Notes: a model not told the origin generated them from the letters alone. Positions 21,568-33,695 are shown, numbered from the stretch's first letter. The stretch is DNA of 64,000 nt from Scolanthus callimorphus (GCA_033964015.1 CM066912.1:11939399-12003398); one strand, 5' to 3'. Translations and numbers: made by a program.

Positions 21568-22680
21568 GGTCATTACGGGAAATATCAAACCGAAGCTTTG
21601 GTGTATCAACCGAGCCGTCTTCGGCGAGGTTGATGCACCAAAGCTGAGGTTTGATATTTCCCGTAATGACCGAACGGCAGAGGTTAGTAAGTTGTTTATT
21701 ATATGGCACTTTTCTCAAACTTTTACGAACCGGAAGTCGCCTCGTTCATTTTCCCGCCGAAGTAACTCAAAAAACGCGCCCGCGTCGACTCGCTCGACAA
21801 GAAACCCGTGTTTGAAAACCATGCCACATTTTTACTCAAAAGTGATCAATCTTTTACTAGTATGGATGTCAAAATACTTCGGAATCAATTCTTTACAGAT
21901 ATTTTTGCGAACATGCTTCACTTGGACAATTTCAAACTTAAACCAGTTAAACTTGAGCTTGTAACGCTTTCAAGAAAAACACCTTTAGTTTCGCAAAAGC
22001 TGGAAAGCTGCAAAACGTGTTCTTCGAAAACGCATTTTCAGATCTACACTAAGGGAGCTACAGGGAGCCAGAACTGGATTTCAACAGCATTGATAACAAC
22101 AGAAAATTGCAATGGTTAGCCGACTGTATATTGAGGAATGGGTTTTGTGCAAAAGCGGATGTCAAGTAAAAATGAATTCTACTCAACGAGATGGAGAAAG
22201 AGATCAACGGCATCAGTTATCGGTAAGCACAAAGTTTGAACTCGCTTTCTGTTATTATTTTTAGCTTCCAAGTTTCTTGAATTCTTAATAAATTTTGACT
22301 TTATATGTAGCTTTTACCTTTTGCTGCTATTAGGCTCCCTGTAGTTTTCATTTTCTCCGGATAGACCCGACATTCATAGCTTAGAGTAACTTTGGCTCTG
22401 CTTTGCCTTTTGTAAACAGGTCATTTCTGATATTCAGGCCTTTATTTTCCTCTTGTCACATGTTTAAGATTTGTATTACAAGAGACAAATACTGTGTCAA
22501 GTATACTTTGTTGTGAATTTCGCTGAAAATCTTTTTTTTTTACTTTTATTTGAAGGAGATTCGAATTTTGCGAGTCATGAACTGCGAGGTCATTACGGGA
22601 TTTCCGAGAGGTCATGCCGGGATTTTCTTGACCTCGAAACAGCCAATCAGAGCGTGCGTACTATCGTTGCCATATAATAA
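21568..22680. mobile_element. Palindrome-fronted TIR element
   Basis: 21568-21671 is a palindrome (GGTCATTACGGGAAATATCA and complement). 21696-22680 is bounded by perfect TTATTATATGGCA TIRs. GAGGTCATTACGGG recurs at about 22588 near the right end, linking palindrome and TIR unit. Frames inside (21692-21964, 21808-22119) match nothing I know. Confidence 0.65.
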
Positions 22681-23514
22681 TGATAAATACAAAACTTACA
22701 TCGTACATCTGCTGAAAACACTCGACACAAGGACGACGACGATGGTTTTGCCTTGAATCTCGGACGCAAGTATGAAGCTTATCAGCCGTCGTTTACGCTG
22801 AAATCTTGAAAGAAGCGGAGAAGCTTTGGCTTGTTGCAATGTTAGAACCCACGCATCACAGTAGGAGACAGGGTAATATGACCTTCGACTTCAAATTCAG
22901 CGCCAAAGTCGAGCAAATAACAAATGTATGCCCAAATAAAGTATAATCTACTTATATCCGACCTATGATCACTCATACTGACTTACTCTATATGTGCGGA
23001 CAAAGAGGCTTTGCAACGCAAAATTGCGCGGACTGCGCGCTACTTCAGTTTTCGCCTTGTTTCCTTCACATACAATAAAAATGAAAATCTTATTGCATTG
23101 CACCAAATGTCGCGTCGAACGCGCTTCGTTTCATTGCTAAACACTAAACAATATATGTCTCTACGTTTCACGCTGATACCAAGAAGCACATTGGAAAAAC
23201 ATATTACAGCTCTTTTAAAACTACGCGCAAAGGCCGAATAGTCGGGAATAGTTCAGATTAAGGCGTCAAAATAAATATGTCCTTCTTACGTTTGCTTCTT
23301 TTTACCCGATAAATATAGGATTGATTCCCTGGCCAAATGAGCTGTGTATGATGTGCTGTCAGGTATTCGACGGATCAGACTAGGAGACACAATGCGACTG
23401 ACAGCTATTGCCCAGGCGCGCAATAGTCTCAGAGGTTGAACACAGCAGGGGGGGACGGGTCGATTCAATCGACCCGTGAGCACGTATCCAATTTTTTTGA
23501 TATTTTTTGTAAAG
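22681..23514. other. Non-coding, no gene seen
   Basis: Short frames only (23011-23241, 23286-23483), none recognisable; the hairpin at 23456 is listed apart. Confidence 0.6.
23456..23478. repeat. Perfect hairpin
   Basis: ACGGGTCGATT and its complement, spaced by one base. Confidence 0.85.
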
Positions 23515-24235
23515 GATTGTCAGGGTGTGCCAGGGCTATAAGAACACATCTGACTATTTTTTCCGAGTTTGCCAGGGTTGTCATTGTCTGTCTGGGTCAC
23601 TACAGAACCCATCTGTTTACTTTTTTGTGAGTTTGTCAGGGTTGTTAGGGTCTGTCAGGGGTATCAGAGGGTGTATGTTAAGGGACAAGACCCAGTCCCT
23701 ACTTTTTTCTCAGCACTGGAACCCATCTACTACATTTTTGTTTGCCGGGTATGTCATTGTCTGTAAGGGGCGCTAGAACCATCTGATATTTTTTCAGGGT
23801 CCGGATACTAAAAGGCATGGGTGTACTTTTTTCTAGTCAGGGTAGACTCGTACACCCAGTCGTTAATAGACCTCCTCACTAGATTGTCAGTGTTGTCAGG
23901 GTCTGTCATTGTACAATAACCCATCTGATACTTATTTCTGTTTTTTTAGGGTGTCTCAGGGGTACTAGAACACATCTGACCGTTTTTCTGAGTTTGCCAG
24001 GGTCAGTCAGGGGTACTAGAACCCATCCTTCTACTTTTTTCTGAATTTGTCAGGGCCTGTCAGGGTACTAAAACCCATATGATATCTTTTATTTAGTTTG
24101 TTAGGGTTGTCATTGTCGGTCAGGGGTACTATAACCAATCTGGAGAACCAAATCAGAGTCTGTCAGGGTTATCAGAGGGCGTCTGCTAGGGGAACAAGAA
24201 CCCATCTGACTTCTTTTTGGTGTGTTTCTCAGGAA
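23515..24235 (+). repeat. Degenerate minisatellite of about 60 bp, about 12 units
   Basis: The repeated phrase GTCAGGGTTGTCAGGGTCTG, then GGGTACTAGAACCCATCTGA and a T-rich spacer. Strongly diverged between units, hence old. Confidence 0.85.
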
Positions 24236-24759
24236 GACGCTTAGAGTGAGAGTAATTCAGCTCACGAGCTGCAAATCTGAAAAGCTGACCTCCAAGATTT
24301 TCATTTTTTTAATATTTGTGTTATAGGAGCTGAGTCTATGGTTTGTTCTCTCAATTATGTAATGCGAGGGTATGTCAGGGTTACAATCAGCGCTAGATCT
24401 TTCATACCGCGGTCAGATCAAAGAGAGTCCACCGAGAGCAACATCGCAAATTACCCATTATCCTTTACGACCGTGACGCACCTCTTCTGCGCGCGCAACT
24501 TACAATATTTGGTTTTGAGGTGGTTATATAACGTACCTCTAAACCGTTCATGTTTAGAGGTATCTTCGTTGCTATCGTCCTTGGTCGAGTTTGCGGAATT
24601 GGAGTAAGTGCCTAGGGAGCAACATCCTGCCCCCTTCACATATTCACGAGTGTAAAACTTCATCAAACTCTTAATATGTAAACAATAACAACCAAAGCTT
24701 GAGAAAACATTTATTATTGATTCCATATTGGCTGATTGCATTTTGAAATCGCAACGGGT
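24236..24759. other. Non-coding, no gene seen
   Basis: An 89-codon frame at 24338-24607 ends beside TTGGAGTAAGTG, a donor-like site, but has no recognisable product. Confidence 0.5.
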
Positions 24760-25075
24760 TTGGGAGAGGGGGGAGGGGGGCTTTGAGGACATACGGAAAA
24801 ATTTCCAGGGGAGGACGATTGGACTTTGGAAATTACACGGGAGGAGTTGTGTCTGGCGCTTGGAAATTCCAAGGGGGAGGTGTAAAAAAAATGTGACTTT
24901 CCCTTTCCAGGGGCATTTGATCACAAAATAGGATTTTCTAGGGGTATTTGTGCCAGAAAAAGGAAATTCCAGGGAATGCCAGGGGGTCATTTATGAGGCT
25001 GGAAATTCCAGGGAAGAGGGTCTGATTCACAAGTGGAAATTCAAAGGGAGGTCGTCAACACTCCTAGTGTGGTTT
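24760..25075 (+). repeat. Degenerate GGAAATTCCAGGGG repeats
   Basis: GGAAATTCCAGGG-like words recur about eight times at irregular spacing. Similar to the interior of 55742-55930. Confidence 0.7.
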
Positions 25076-25792
25076 AAAAATCAGCCATTTGGCATCCTTA
25101 TTTTTCGGTACCACGAAACTCCTGCTACAAAGAGCATGAATATTGTTCTATAATATCCTTATACCCATTATAAATACGTTCTGACTCAACTAGCGCAAAC
25201 TTGCCAAGTTAGTCTTAGATTCATAGTAAGCCACTCATTTGCTATTGTTTTTACAAGGTTGAGTGAATTTCACATATTGACTGTTTAGTGAACAATCGCA
25301 AAGTGATTACGCTTATTAATAAAACCTACAGGAATGATTACAAAGTAATTGCGAATTAGACATGACAGTCATCTGAAATACGCTTTATGAGGAGACGAAT
25401 TCAATACTTGTAGAAATCTCGAAATAACCATCTACAAACAAAAGTGTATTTTTCATTATTACAGATGAATTCAATCGAAAATATCTCACTACATTCCCGG
25501 TATGTTGCTAGACTGACAAAATGGCGGCTGACAAAGGCTCTTGAGGTCTGTGCAATATGCTGACCGACACAGCTTTGGTTTCTTTTTCAGAATTGTTCTT
25601 TGGAAGGTGATGTCTTGGCTTGCTTTCTAAACCAGATTTAGCTGGCACATAAAACCGTCAGCTTGGCTAAGACCGTAGTATGCATCAACCGAGCTACGCA
25701 TTTCTCCCCTGTCTTCACGCTTATTTCTTGTTAATTAAACTGTTTTGAACAGACATCTTATGCAAGCTACTTCACCTTCTCTATGTCTATGA
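25076..25792. other. Non-coding, no gene seen
   Basis: Nothing recognised. Confidence 0.6.
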
Positions 25793-25974
25793 CTAGAATC
25801 CTCTTCTATTCTCATTTTTCATCGGCTCGCTACCGCCATCGCACGACTCATTGTTTTTGCTAGCTAGCTTGAGTCCTAGTAGCACGCGACTTTCATCTGA
25901 ACCACAAGTTACTATAGATGCTGTAAATATCTTGTCAGACTTGATGTCTGTGTCTGTGGTGATGCTTGTGGTGC
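25793..25974 (-). CDS. Possible terminal exon of an unidentified minus-strand gene
   Basis: A strong acceptor (TTTATTTCTTGCTTTTACCTAG on the minus strand, above 25974) opens a frame of about 60 codons ending in TAG at 25793-25795. The peptide is hydrophilic (TSITTDTDIKSDKIFTASIV, a Lys/Asn-rich middle, NENRRGF end) and would suit a cytoplasmic tail. No upstream exon was recognised within the window, so this is a splice-site prediction only. Confidence 0.3.
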
Positions 25975-26459
25975 CTAGGTAAAAGCAAGAAATAAATAAA
26001 CACACAGGTCTGGCAGGGCTGTTCCATTTTATACCTGCTACCCCCCATCGAGAGCTCAGGGCCCGACACCGCGGCAGAACGCAGTTGACATGCGCTATAG
26101 ATTCACTGTGAAATGAAGACAATTGAAAAAATCTACATAACAACAGCGAACGACAAATTTTGACTTTGAACCACAATTTTTACCTCGGGTGTAAGCCTTA
26201 AAGTTCGAGGTGCAAAAGTTCAGAGAATGATATGATAATATTCTAGCTGCTCTGCAAATTTCGGCCTTAAGTTTAGTGTCTGGAGCTTAAGTTTTCCAAA
26301 TTTCCAAGACAGCACGAGACATTTTTGTTATGTAGATTACATCTTTTGTGTTTATTTCACAGGAAGTGAATCTTTAGCGCATGGCAAATGCGTTTTGCCG
26401 CCGTGTTCAGGGGCCCTTGTGTTTGACCCCGGTAATCTCACGTTTGACCCCAAAATTCC
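25975..26459. other. Possible intron of the 25793-25974 exon
   Basis: Begins with the acceptor described for that exon. No upstream exon recognised. Confidence 0.3.
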
Positions 26460-27065
26460 CACAGACTATTCATTTGCAACTCTGGAATTTCGACAGGGTT
26501 TATATTTGCAACTCTGGACTTTCCACAGGGTTTTCGTTTGCATCTCTGGACTTTCTATAGACTATTCATTTGCAACTCTGGACTTTCCACAGGGTTTTCA
26601 TTTGCAACTCTGGACTTTCCACAGGGTTTTCGTTTGCAACTCTGGACTTTCCATAGACTATTCATTTGCAACTCTGGACGTTCCACAGGGTTTTCATTTG
26701 CAACTCTGGACTTTCCACAGGGTTTTCATTTGCAACTCTGGAATTTCCACAGACTATTCATTTCCAACTCTGGAATTTCCATAGGGTTTTCGTTTGTAAC
26801 TCTGGACTTTCCATAGACTATTCATTTGCAACTCTGGACTTTCCACAGACTATTCATTTGCAACTCTGGACTTTCCACAGCGTATTCATTTGCAACTCTG
26901 GACTTTCCACAGCGTATTCATTTGCAACTCTGGAATTTCCAGAGACTATTCATTTGCAACTCTGGAATTTCCACAGCGTTTTAATTTGCAACTCTGGAAC
27001 TTCCACAGGATTTTAATTTGCAGCTTTTGGAATTTCCACAGAGTTTTTATTTACAACTCTCGAAT
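26460..27065 (+). repeat. 32-bp minisatellite, about 19 units
   Basis: Unit TTTGCAACTCTGGACTTTCC followed by ACAGGGTTTTCA or ATAGACTATTCA. Because 32 is not a multiple of three, the array passes through all three frames with few stops and produces four overlapping ORFs; none has independent support. Confidence 0.95.
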
Positions 27066-27330
27066 GTCAACAACGTTCACAAGAAAATGTGGAATTTCCT
27101 TAGGAGTTGTTTCAAATTTCCACAGAGGTAGAGCAATTAAAACAAATTGGATTTCCTCGATAGGGCTTACGATTTTCAAAGAGAAATAGATTTGAGCTGG
27201 CGGTTCGGATCATGTGAAACTGGCACAAATAAGAAGGGAAAATGCAACGATTTTAAGCGGGCATAATTTTAACAAACCATTTTGAGGAGAGTTTGACCAC
27301 AATGCCTCATTGTGCTATAACTGGCAATAA

Positions 27331-27569
27331 GGCCTGTTTCAAACGTCGACCTTTTGCCGCGTCGAATCCAATTCAGTCGACTGTTTATTCTCTTCATTTT
27401 ATAACAAAAGGAAGAATAAACAAGAGAAACAAACCTTACATTCCTGTTTGGTCTACTATGGTTCTGCATCTAGATTTAACTTTTGCACTAGACAAAGTGT
27501 CCTCTAAGCTGCCTGAAACTTCTAATAATTGGATTCAACGCGGCAAAAGTTCGACGTCTCAAACTAGCC
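27331..27569. mobile_element. PIF/Harbinger-like MITE with TAA duplication
   Basis: GGCCTGTTTCAAACGTCG and the complement of GGCTAGTTTGAGACGTCG, TIR of about 40 bp (TTTTGCCGCGT shared). TAA at 27328-27330 and 27570-27572. Confidence 0.85.
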
Positions 27570-28862
27570 TAAATCTGACAATGTGCCTTTTATTCTAGTC
27601 AATCTACAGTCAGAAAAGGCCAAACCTGGAACTAATTAGAGTATATGTATTTTATCGAAAACTATATTTAAACCGTTTGGGGCAATGTCCAAAAAAACTT
27701 AGTAATAAAAACCAATCTGGACTTTTAGTATGTTATTCTACATGTATCCCACAAATGCCTCCTTCAAAAAAGTATACTTTTGAAAGTACTTCTAGCCAAG
27801 TAAAGCAGTCTGCCTTAGACTGACTAGTAAGTGTCATTTGAAAGATATTCGGGTAGACTAGATATAATACTGTGACTCGCATTGTTTCCAATCTGTCTGT
27901 GCGTATAATAACCTTTGCATCCAATGTACGTCTACGCCGCCAGTTCCTAGTGTTTGTCATAGTTGAAATAGCCATAGTACCACTAAATTAAAAGATCCTG
28001 AAGGGGGATGCATTTAGATGATGTTTTAATGCTGAGATTCTCGTGAAAAATGTCCTATTGTCGTGTCATGACGAACGTGTTGACAAAGTGAAGAGTTTTC
28101 CTGTTATCCATCATTAACCACATGTTATATAACAACCAATAAACGTGACGGAATTGATGATAACAATTATGATACGAGTATCAGGAAGAGTATTAGAATG
28201 TCTCGTGTGAGGCTGTAACCGAAGGGTTCTATGATAAAAACTGACTGCAAAATAGAAATGGGGCATCATCATCCTACTGATGATGATGATGATAATAGAT
28301 CTATCGTGTGCCTTTGTGATTTGCTGAAGTATAGGGCAAGTGGACTGGGACTTAATTAGCGCAAACTTAGCGCTGTTGCTAGTCACAATTATATACTAGA
28401 AAATAAAGTATACAGCACCCTAGCAAATGCAGCTTGAAATAATTTTGCGTTTGGCAGGGGGAAGATAGCTGATGTGACTCCCTCAATTTAGAATAAAAAC
28501 CTTATTCCATTGAACAAGGGGTTTGCTTAGCTTTCTGTCTTTAGTGGTTCTGTATTTCGACTTGATAAAATAAAGTTAGAAGGCAGCATAAAAAGAGCTT
28601 TTTGCGATAGTCTATATCATGGCAACGAATGCCTTATCATTTGCAGATGTTGGGGTGAAGGGTTTTCAAGGACCTTTTGAATTATAATTAGTAGAAACTT
28701 GATAAAACAGAAATTATATTTAGTAAAACAAGATTTTAGTAAAGATAAAGCAGCACATGTATCGCTCTTTAAACAAGAGAGCAAAAGCAAACTAGCAGAG
28801 CTGTACATCATCTGATGCTTAGCATACAGATAAGGAATCAGAATATTGATTAATAATATGTC
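27570..28862. other. Non-coding, no gene seen
   Basis: GATGAT microsatellite near 28278; otherwise nothing recognised. Confidence 0.6.
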
Positions 28863-29099
28863 TCATTGTAAATACCTATAAAAAGGTATCCTCCATCGTC
28901 TGCGCTTATTGATATCCAGTTTTACTGGAGGAGGTGGGAGGTTTCGGAATCGGAAGAGCCTCTCCAATGGTCTTTCTTTCCCTCTTGTTCTTTTCCTTAT
29001 TCTTCCGTGATGAAGAACAATAAACGTTTCTGACTCCTGGAACAACTCCGCAACCAGTAAAGCCACCATAATCAGACTCGATACCTTAGAACGCATCAT
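28863..29099 (-). CDS. Predicted secreted basic peptide, family member 1
   Basis: A 78-codon ORF from tandem ATGs (29097-29099, 29094-29096) to TGA at 28863-28865. A short basic start (MMRSK) is followed by a hydrophobic stretch SSLIMVALLVAELF, then ESET, which resembles a signal peptide and cleavage region at about residues 20-26. The remainder is short and very basic: FIVLHHGRIRKRTRGK, then a PPPP segment and an Arg/Tyr-rich end. There are no cysteines. The core VLHHGRIRK aligns with VLHKGRIGK in the ORF at 43163-43459, at the same place just after the signal peptide. This supports a real secreted family over chance. The role is unknown; a peptide hormone, matrix or antimicrobial function is speculation. 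The family was not recognised. Confidence 0.6.
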   Translation of the reverse strand: MMRSKVSSLIMVALLVAELFQESETFIVLHHGRIRKRTRGKERPLERLFRFRNLPPPPVKLDINKRRRWRIPFYRYLQ

Positions 29100-30198
29100 A
29101 ATCTAGCGTTGACGAAAATCAGAAGTCAACCTCAAGAATAAGGTACCTTAAGCAGTGGATTGTTAGAGTTATATGTATTCTTTTTTCTGGGAGGCACCCA
29201 GCCCTTGGTGCTCCTCGTGAGAGCAATTGTTTCAGATTCACGTCCAGATGTAGGATGTTCAAAGCAAACTCCGGGGAAATGTCAGTTATTGGTCTATAAT
29301 CGAAAAGGAATGTCGGGGCGATCCGTTGATCTAGTAGCGGGGTGAATTTTGCAGACAATGAAGTGCGCATGTCATCACTGGCCACTCTACAGGCCGTCTC
29401 ACCCGGGCATACGTAACACCCAGTCTGAAGTGCGAGATATTCCCAATATTTTCCCACTTCCATGTGAAGGGTTTAATATAAAAACATTCAGCTTTGTTCT
29501 TGATAATGCAACGTGAGTAACACGGCAGATAGCCAATTGCCACAGGAAACCGCTTTTATCATCAAGTACCCGTGATTTTACCCCCTTAACACCGACCAAA
29601 TGGGCACGTCAATGCAACTGACGAAAGTAGTGTTGAATGTTGACTAGTCTGCAGGCACATAGTATGGCATGGACAATAAGCCAGTCCACAGACTGTGATA
29701 ATAATAATAATGAGTGCAGGAATGCTTTGCCAAGTGTCCGAGGGCCAGGCTATTATCCCTGGTGATAGTCTGCTGACTCATTCGTCTACTATTGCTGAAT
29801 TTTTAAATCAAAGAAGATTATCCGGAAGCCGCGAAGGGATCGATCGAGACGAAAGCTCGCGGGAAGTGATGACTTGTTATGGATTAATATGTCCTACCTC
29901 CGACACTTCAAAATCATCGCTTCGGGGCTATATATATTTTTTATAATGAAAATATTTCGCGCAAAGAACACGCTAAGCGTCAATTTATTATTTATAAAAA
30001 GGAGGGTCAAGGCCTGCGATTTAGATAATAGAATAGATATAGTTTTGAGTATATTATGTATTCACTAACTTTATTTCACATAGACTAGTTTGAGTCTTCT
30101 ATGAGTCAAGCAATAGATAGTTATCGAGAAAACGAGTTACATAATTGTTTGTTTTAGTAGAAACTTCGATTTGTTACAAAAAGGTATTTATTTTAATT
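29100..30198. other. Upstream flank of secreted peptide 1
   Basis: The promoter of the 28863-29099 gene should lie here; no convincing TATA. The 114-codon minus frame 29119-29463 has no recognisable domain. ATA microsatellite at about 29696. Confidence 0.5.
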
Positions 30199-30387
30199 AA
30201 GCATTAGAGCACAACTTTCTATGACTTTATCGGCGCAATAGAGCACGCGTGATGCTGGGAGAGACACGAGAACGTTGTAAAATCACGAGTCGCAGGCGAG
30301 TGATTTTAAAGCGTTTCGAGTGTCTCTCCCAACATCACAAGTGCTCTATTTGCCGATAAAGCCATAGAAAGTTGTGTTCTAATGCTT
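30199..30387. mobile_element. Foldback element
   Basis: AAGCATTAGAGCACAAC at the left and complement at the right; arms of about 85 bp. Related sequence occurs at 14690-14760 and 30405-30460 (CTTTATCGGTG..TAGAGCATAGATTT). Confidence 0.7.
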
Positions 30388-30611
30388 TTATGATATAGCA
30401 GGGGAGAACCAATACTTTATCGGTGTATTAAAGCATAGATTTGGACCAATGAGAGCGCGCGTTTATATCGTAGCTATATTATAATTGTTTTATAAAGTTT
30501 TACGCTAGCTCTTTCGCTGTGCCAGGGAAGCCAAACAGACTGCGCGATTCGTTATAGTATACGAGCGGGTTTCTACTAACTGTCTGATAGTAATCTCTCT
30601 TGAAGTGAGTA

Positions 30612-31118
30612 CAGTGGAAACTCGATATAACGATATGGCAAGGGGACAGAACAAGTCCATCGTTATATCGAGATATCGTTATAAAGAAACACTCGATATT
30701 ACAATATGCGTTGGGAAATAGACGAAAAGAATCGTTAAATCGAGAAAAAGTTAATAACTCAATTTTATCATCAGCCGCCAAAAAACCCTAAAAATAAACA
30801 ACTTCGCAAGGACAAGGAGGACAAAGCGTAATGCGGGTTTATTTAGAATTGTTGTCGACAGGAGCCATTTGGAATGATACCGATAAATGAGCAAATATGG
30901 GACATATATTTGGCTTCGCTTGCGTGTATATCGTTAAATCGAGATCAGTTTGACACGAATTTTTGGTCGTTCTATCGAGAATATCGTTATACAGAATATC
31001 TTTAAATCGACTATTTTCCCCCATATATTTTACTGTAATTTTGCCGGGACCCAGAGTGTTGATCATTTTACCGAGAATATCGTTATTTATCGAGTATCGT
31101 TATATCGAGGTTTCACTG
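30612..31118. mobile_element. pogo/Tigger-like MITE with TA duplication
   Basis: CAGTGGAAACTCGATATAAC and the complement of CAGTGAAACCTCGATATAAC, TA at 30610-30611 and 31119-31120. The CAGT..AACCTCGAT end is typical of the pogo/Tigger group. No transposase remains. Confidence 0.85.
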
Positions 31119-31371
31119 TATATAATTCTGATATAATTTTTTCTAGGAGTTTAATGAATTTTATCTCGTCCGATCGAGCACCATTGAATTACTAGTCTTG
31201 TCCTAAACAATCAAGAATTTTGATTCATTATTGATGGGAGATGTTGCTTCCCTATATTATGTCAAGGTTACTGAAAAGCCTACTGACTCCCACATAAAAA
31301 GCTCAATCTTTTAATAAGGATTGAAATCGACACTAGTGCTATCTCTTCCAAAGGTCTGCCATCACGAAGAG

Positions 31372-32125
31372 GCCCAGGGAAGTACTCGGGAAAACACAGG
31401 GGAGGACTAGGGGGGGGGGGGGGGCGAGGATTTGGGACGGATTTAGGGGTTGAAAATGTACACCTCCGGTATTTCTTTGGGCCAAGAGATCTGCCACGTG
31501 TTTTTTTCGGTCAAACATGTTTGTTGGGGTTACGAATCTTTGGTCCCGATTTTTTTGTTGATGTGGCTGTTTCTAATAGACCTTTTTCCAATTGGCCGCC
31601 GAAAATTATAATCGATTTTTGTTTAAAATGAACACCAGCACTAGAACACACATCATCACTTTAGTAAAACTACAAAATTTCGCTGCACTAATCCAATATC
31701 TTCCGAGAAAACGAAACTTCAAAATGTGAAAATTTACAGACGTTTGTATGTCTGGGGGTATGCGTCATACCCCCAGTCATACAAACCTCTGTAAAAATTT
31801 TCAATTGTCAGACTCTGCTTTCTCAGCCGACATGGCATTTGGCATAACGAAAATGTAAAGGGGATTACTAATGTGATGATGCTCTTCCTAGTGCCAGTAC
31901 TTGATTTTCAGTCAGTTTAATTTTAAGACATGTGAATTTGCGGCGGCCATTTTGGAAAAAGGTCTATTGTATTAGCAGATCATGAACCAATTTGATTAAA
32001 TAAATAATGATTTGTTAGCTATTTACGTATGGTGTTTTCTGGGTACGAAATCTGTAGCCAGACATTTTTTGGGTATGAAATTCGGGCTTGAGGATTTTTG
32101 GGTTGGCGACATAACGTCCTGTCGG
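31372..32125. mobile_element. GCCCAGGG..GTACTCGG element interrupted by a MITE
   Basis: Left end GCCCAGGGAAGTACTCGGG with a 16-G run at about 31411. Beyond the nested MITE, TTTTTTGGGTATGAAATTCG matches the interior of the 6329 family in reverse. The right terminus is not clear. Confidence 0.5.
31575..31968. mobile_element. Palindromic MITE, AATAGACCTTTTTCC family, copy 2
   Basis: AATAGACCTTTTTCC at the left, GGAAAAAGGTCTATT at the right. Sits inside the GCCCAGGG element that starts at 31372. Confidence 0.85.
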
Positions 32126-32415
32126 AGTTACACCTGCTGATTAGAGTTTGATGTTAGAAGGAAGAATACTGTAGCGTACCTTGGTCTTTACTTGGTCTTT
32201 ACTATTTCTTCTTTAAGGGAAAATAATATAAGCGCAACGTTCGCATTGCTGCCTCTTAGGGGTAAATTTCATGTCCCGTTGTCGCGCCACGCCCATATTT
32301 TTACCATATTTCTAGTGAATTTCATTTGTCTTCACGAGAACTCCCGACTTTGGCAAATGGGAACTTTCCGAATCCGAAACGTTGTGAGGTCTTTTGTGTA
32401 GTTCAGTCATCACAA

Positions 32416-32599
32416 ATGAAAGAAGTAGTCGTTTCGTATATAATTGTTTTCATTACATTCTTCGTTATCAACCTTATGGTTCTGTATCTACGAGAAGAAA
32501 TATTCAGTTCTTCCCGCGGATGGTATTGTCGATGGTATTATGAATTTATGCGTAAAATCATAGTTGGGCCGTTGCGTGTTTGTTTGGGAAGCAAAAAAA
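32416..32599 (+). CDS. Small ORF with one predicted membrane segment, doubtful
   Basis: From the ATG at 32416 the frame reads MKEVVVSYIIVFITFFVINL and continues hydrophobic for about 20 residues, then a charged and aromatic stretch with two Cys, running into a low-complexity CA repeat. It could be a single-pass membrane peptide, but no paralogue, splice site or promoter supports it. Confidence 0.2.
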
Positions 32600-32770
32600 T
32601 ATATTTTACAGCTCCCCCCCCACACACACACACACACAGGTTTTTTTTTTATATTAGCAATTGTCACTTTATCTTATAGAGTATCTTGTTATTCATTTAG
32701 CACAAAAGAAGAAGTTGTAATTCTAAGAATCTGTTTTACACCATCTTTCCGTGATTCAGTATAATAATTG

Positions 32771-32798
32771 GGAGCTCCGCTTTTAGGCAGTGCCTAAA
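32771..32798 (+). repeat. Isolated copy of the terminal hairpin motif
   Basis: GAGCTCCGCT then TTTAGGC-AGT-GCCTAAA, followed by TCTATATATTATT. Both stem halves differ from the 60991 copy in a compensating way (GCC/GGC against GGC/GCC). No array lies upstream. Confidence 0.6.
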
Positions 32799-33090
32799 TC
32801 TATATATTATTGCTGTGGCCAACTGAATACCTTTCATATTAACGAGGCAACATTGGAACGCAGAATTACTATGAAACATACATAGTCGGATTAACGATCT
32901 CAAAAGTAACAAAAGTACTAAACATCATCTCTAATTCCACTCGCTCTCGCCTTGTCGAGTACTATGTGTGCAATTGTGCAATTGTAGGGATATTCTAAAG
33001 GGAGTTCTAAAATTAATAAATAACTCATCAGACTTAGAGAAAGAAAAATCATAAGCGTGAAAGGGTTTTGGATACGTGATCGTAATTTGC

Positions 33091-33474
33091 GCTGTTCACG
33101 CTGACGTCATACATTGTTATTCACGTACTAACCGCAGATCGATTGGTTCACAGAACAAAGGGCGGTATTCAATCTACGGTTTGCACATTAACATTACACT
33201 GTTGATAAACATTGAATGGCGCTATAGCGCTGTTCATGCTGACGTCATCCATTGTTATTAATGTGTCAACCAGAGATCGATTGGTTCACAGGACAGGGCG
33301 CTATTCAATCTACGTTTGGCACATTAACATTACAATAGCAATGTTGATAAACATAGTTACGTCATCCATTGTTATTCACGTGCCAACCACAGATCGATTG
33401 GTTCACAGAACAAAGGGCGCTATTCAATCTACGGTTTGCACATTAGAATTACAATACCAATGTTGATTAACCAG
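33091..33474 (+). repeat. Three tandem units of about 130 bp
   Basis: TGACGTCATCCATTGTTATT, GATCGATTGGTTCACAG and CTATTCAATCTACG occur in order three times. Two units carry a full TGACGTCA word. Confidence 0.9.
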
Positions 33475-33614
33475 TGAATAACGATATATCTTGATATTTT
33501 ATTCTTTCTTTTTATCGACATTACATGATTCGTTTGAGAAGCGTTATCAAACTCTCGACAGTGTTTTCCATCAGTATTTCTAAATACCTCGAAATCCGAT
33601 TAAAAAACGGGAAG

Positions 33615-33695
33615 AGATAGCCCTCCTTGGAGGGATAACCCTTTTAGGAGGGATAAAATTAGCCCTCCTTTACACGAGGAGGGACACAGCTCTAG
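33615..33695. repeat. Short inverted repeats GCCCTCCTT/AGGAGGG
   Basis: TAGCCCTCCTTGGAGGGATA followed by TAGCCCTCCTTTACACGAGG, able to form small hairpins. Confidence 0.6.

Larger units (their letters stand above)
32126..33090. other. Non-coding apart from the small ORF and hairpin copy
   Basis: CA microsatellite at 32616-32638 and a T run. Confidence 0.6.

Noticed and set aside
24451..24990. 179-codon minus-strand ORF
   Set aside because: Partly covers degenerate GGAAATTCCAGGG repeats and has no recognisable domain.
26395..27189. Four overlapping plus-strand ORFs of 92-129 codons
   Set aside because: All are translations of one 32-bp minisatellite in different frames.
29119..29463. 114-codon minus-strand ORF upstream of secreted peptide 1
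   Set aside because: No domain and no connection by splice sites to the peptide gene.
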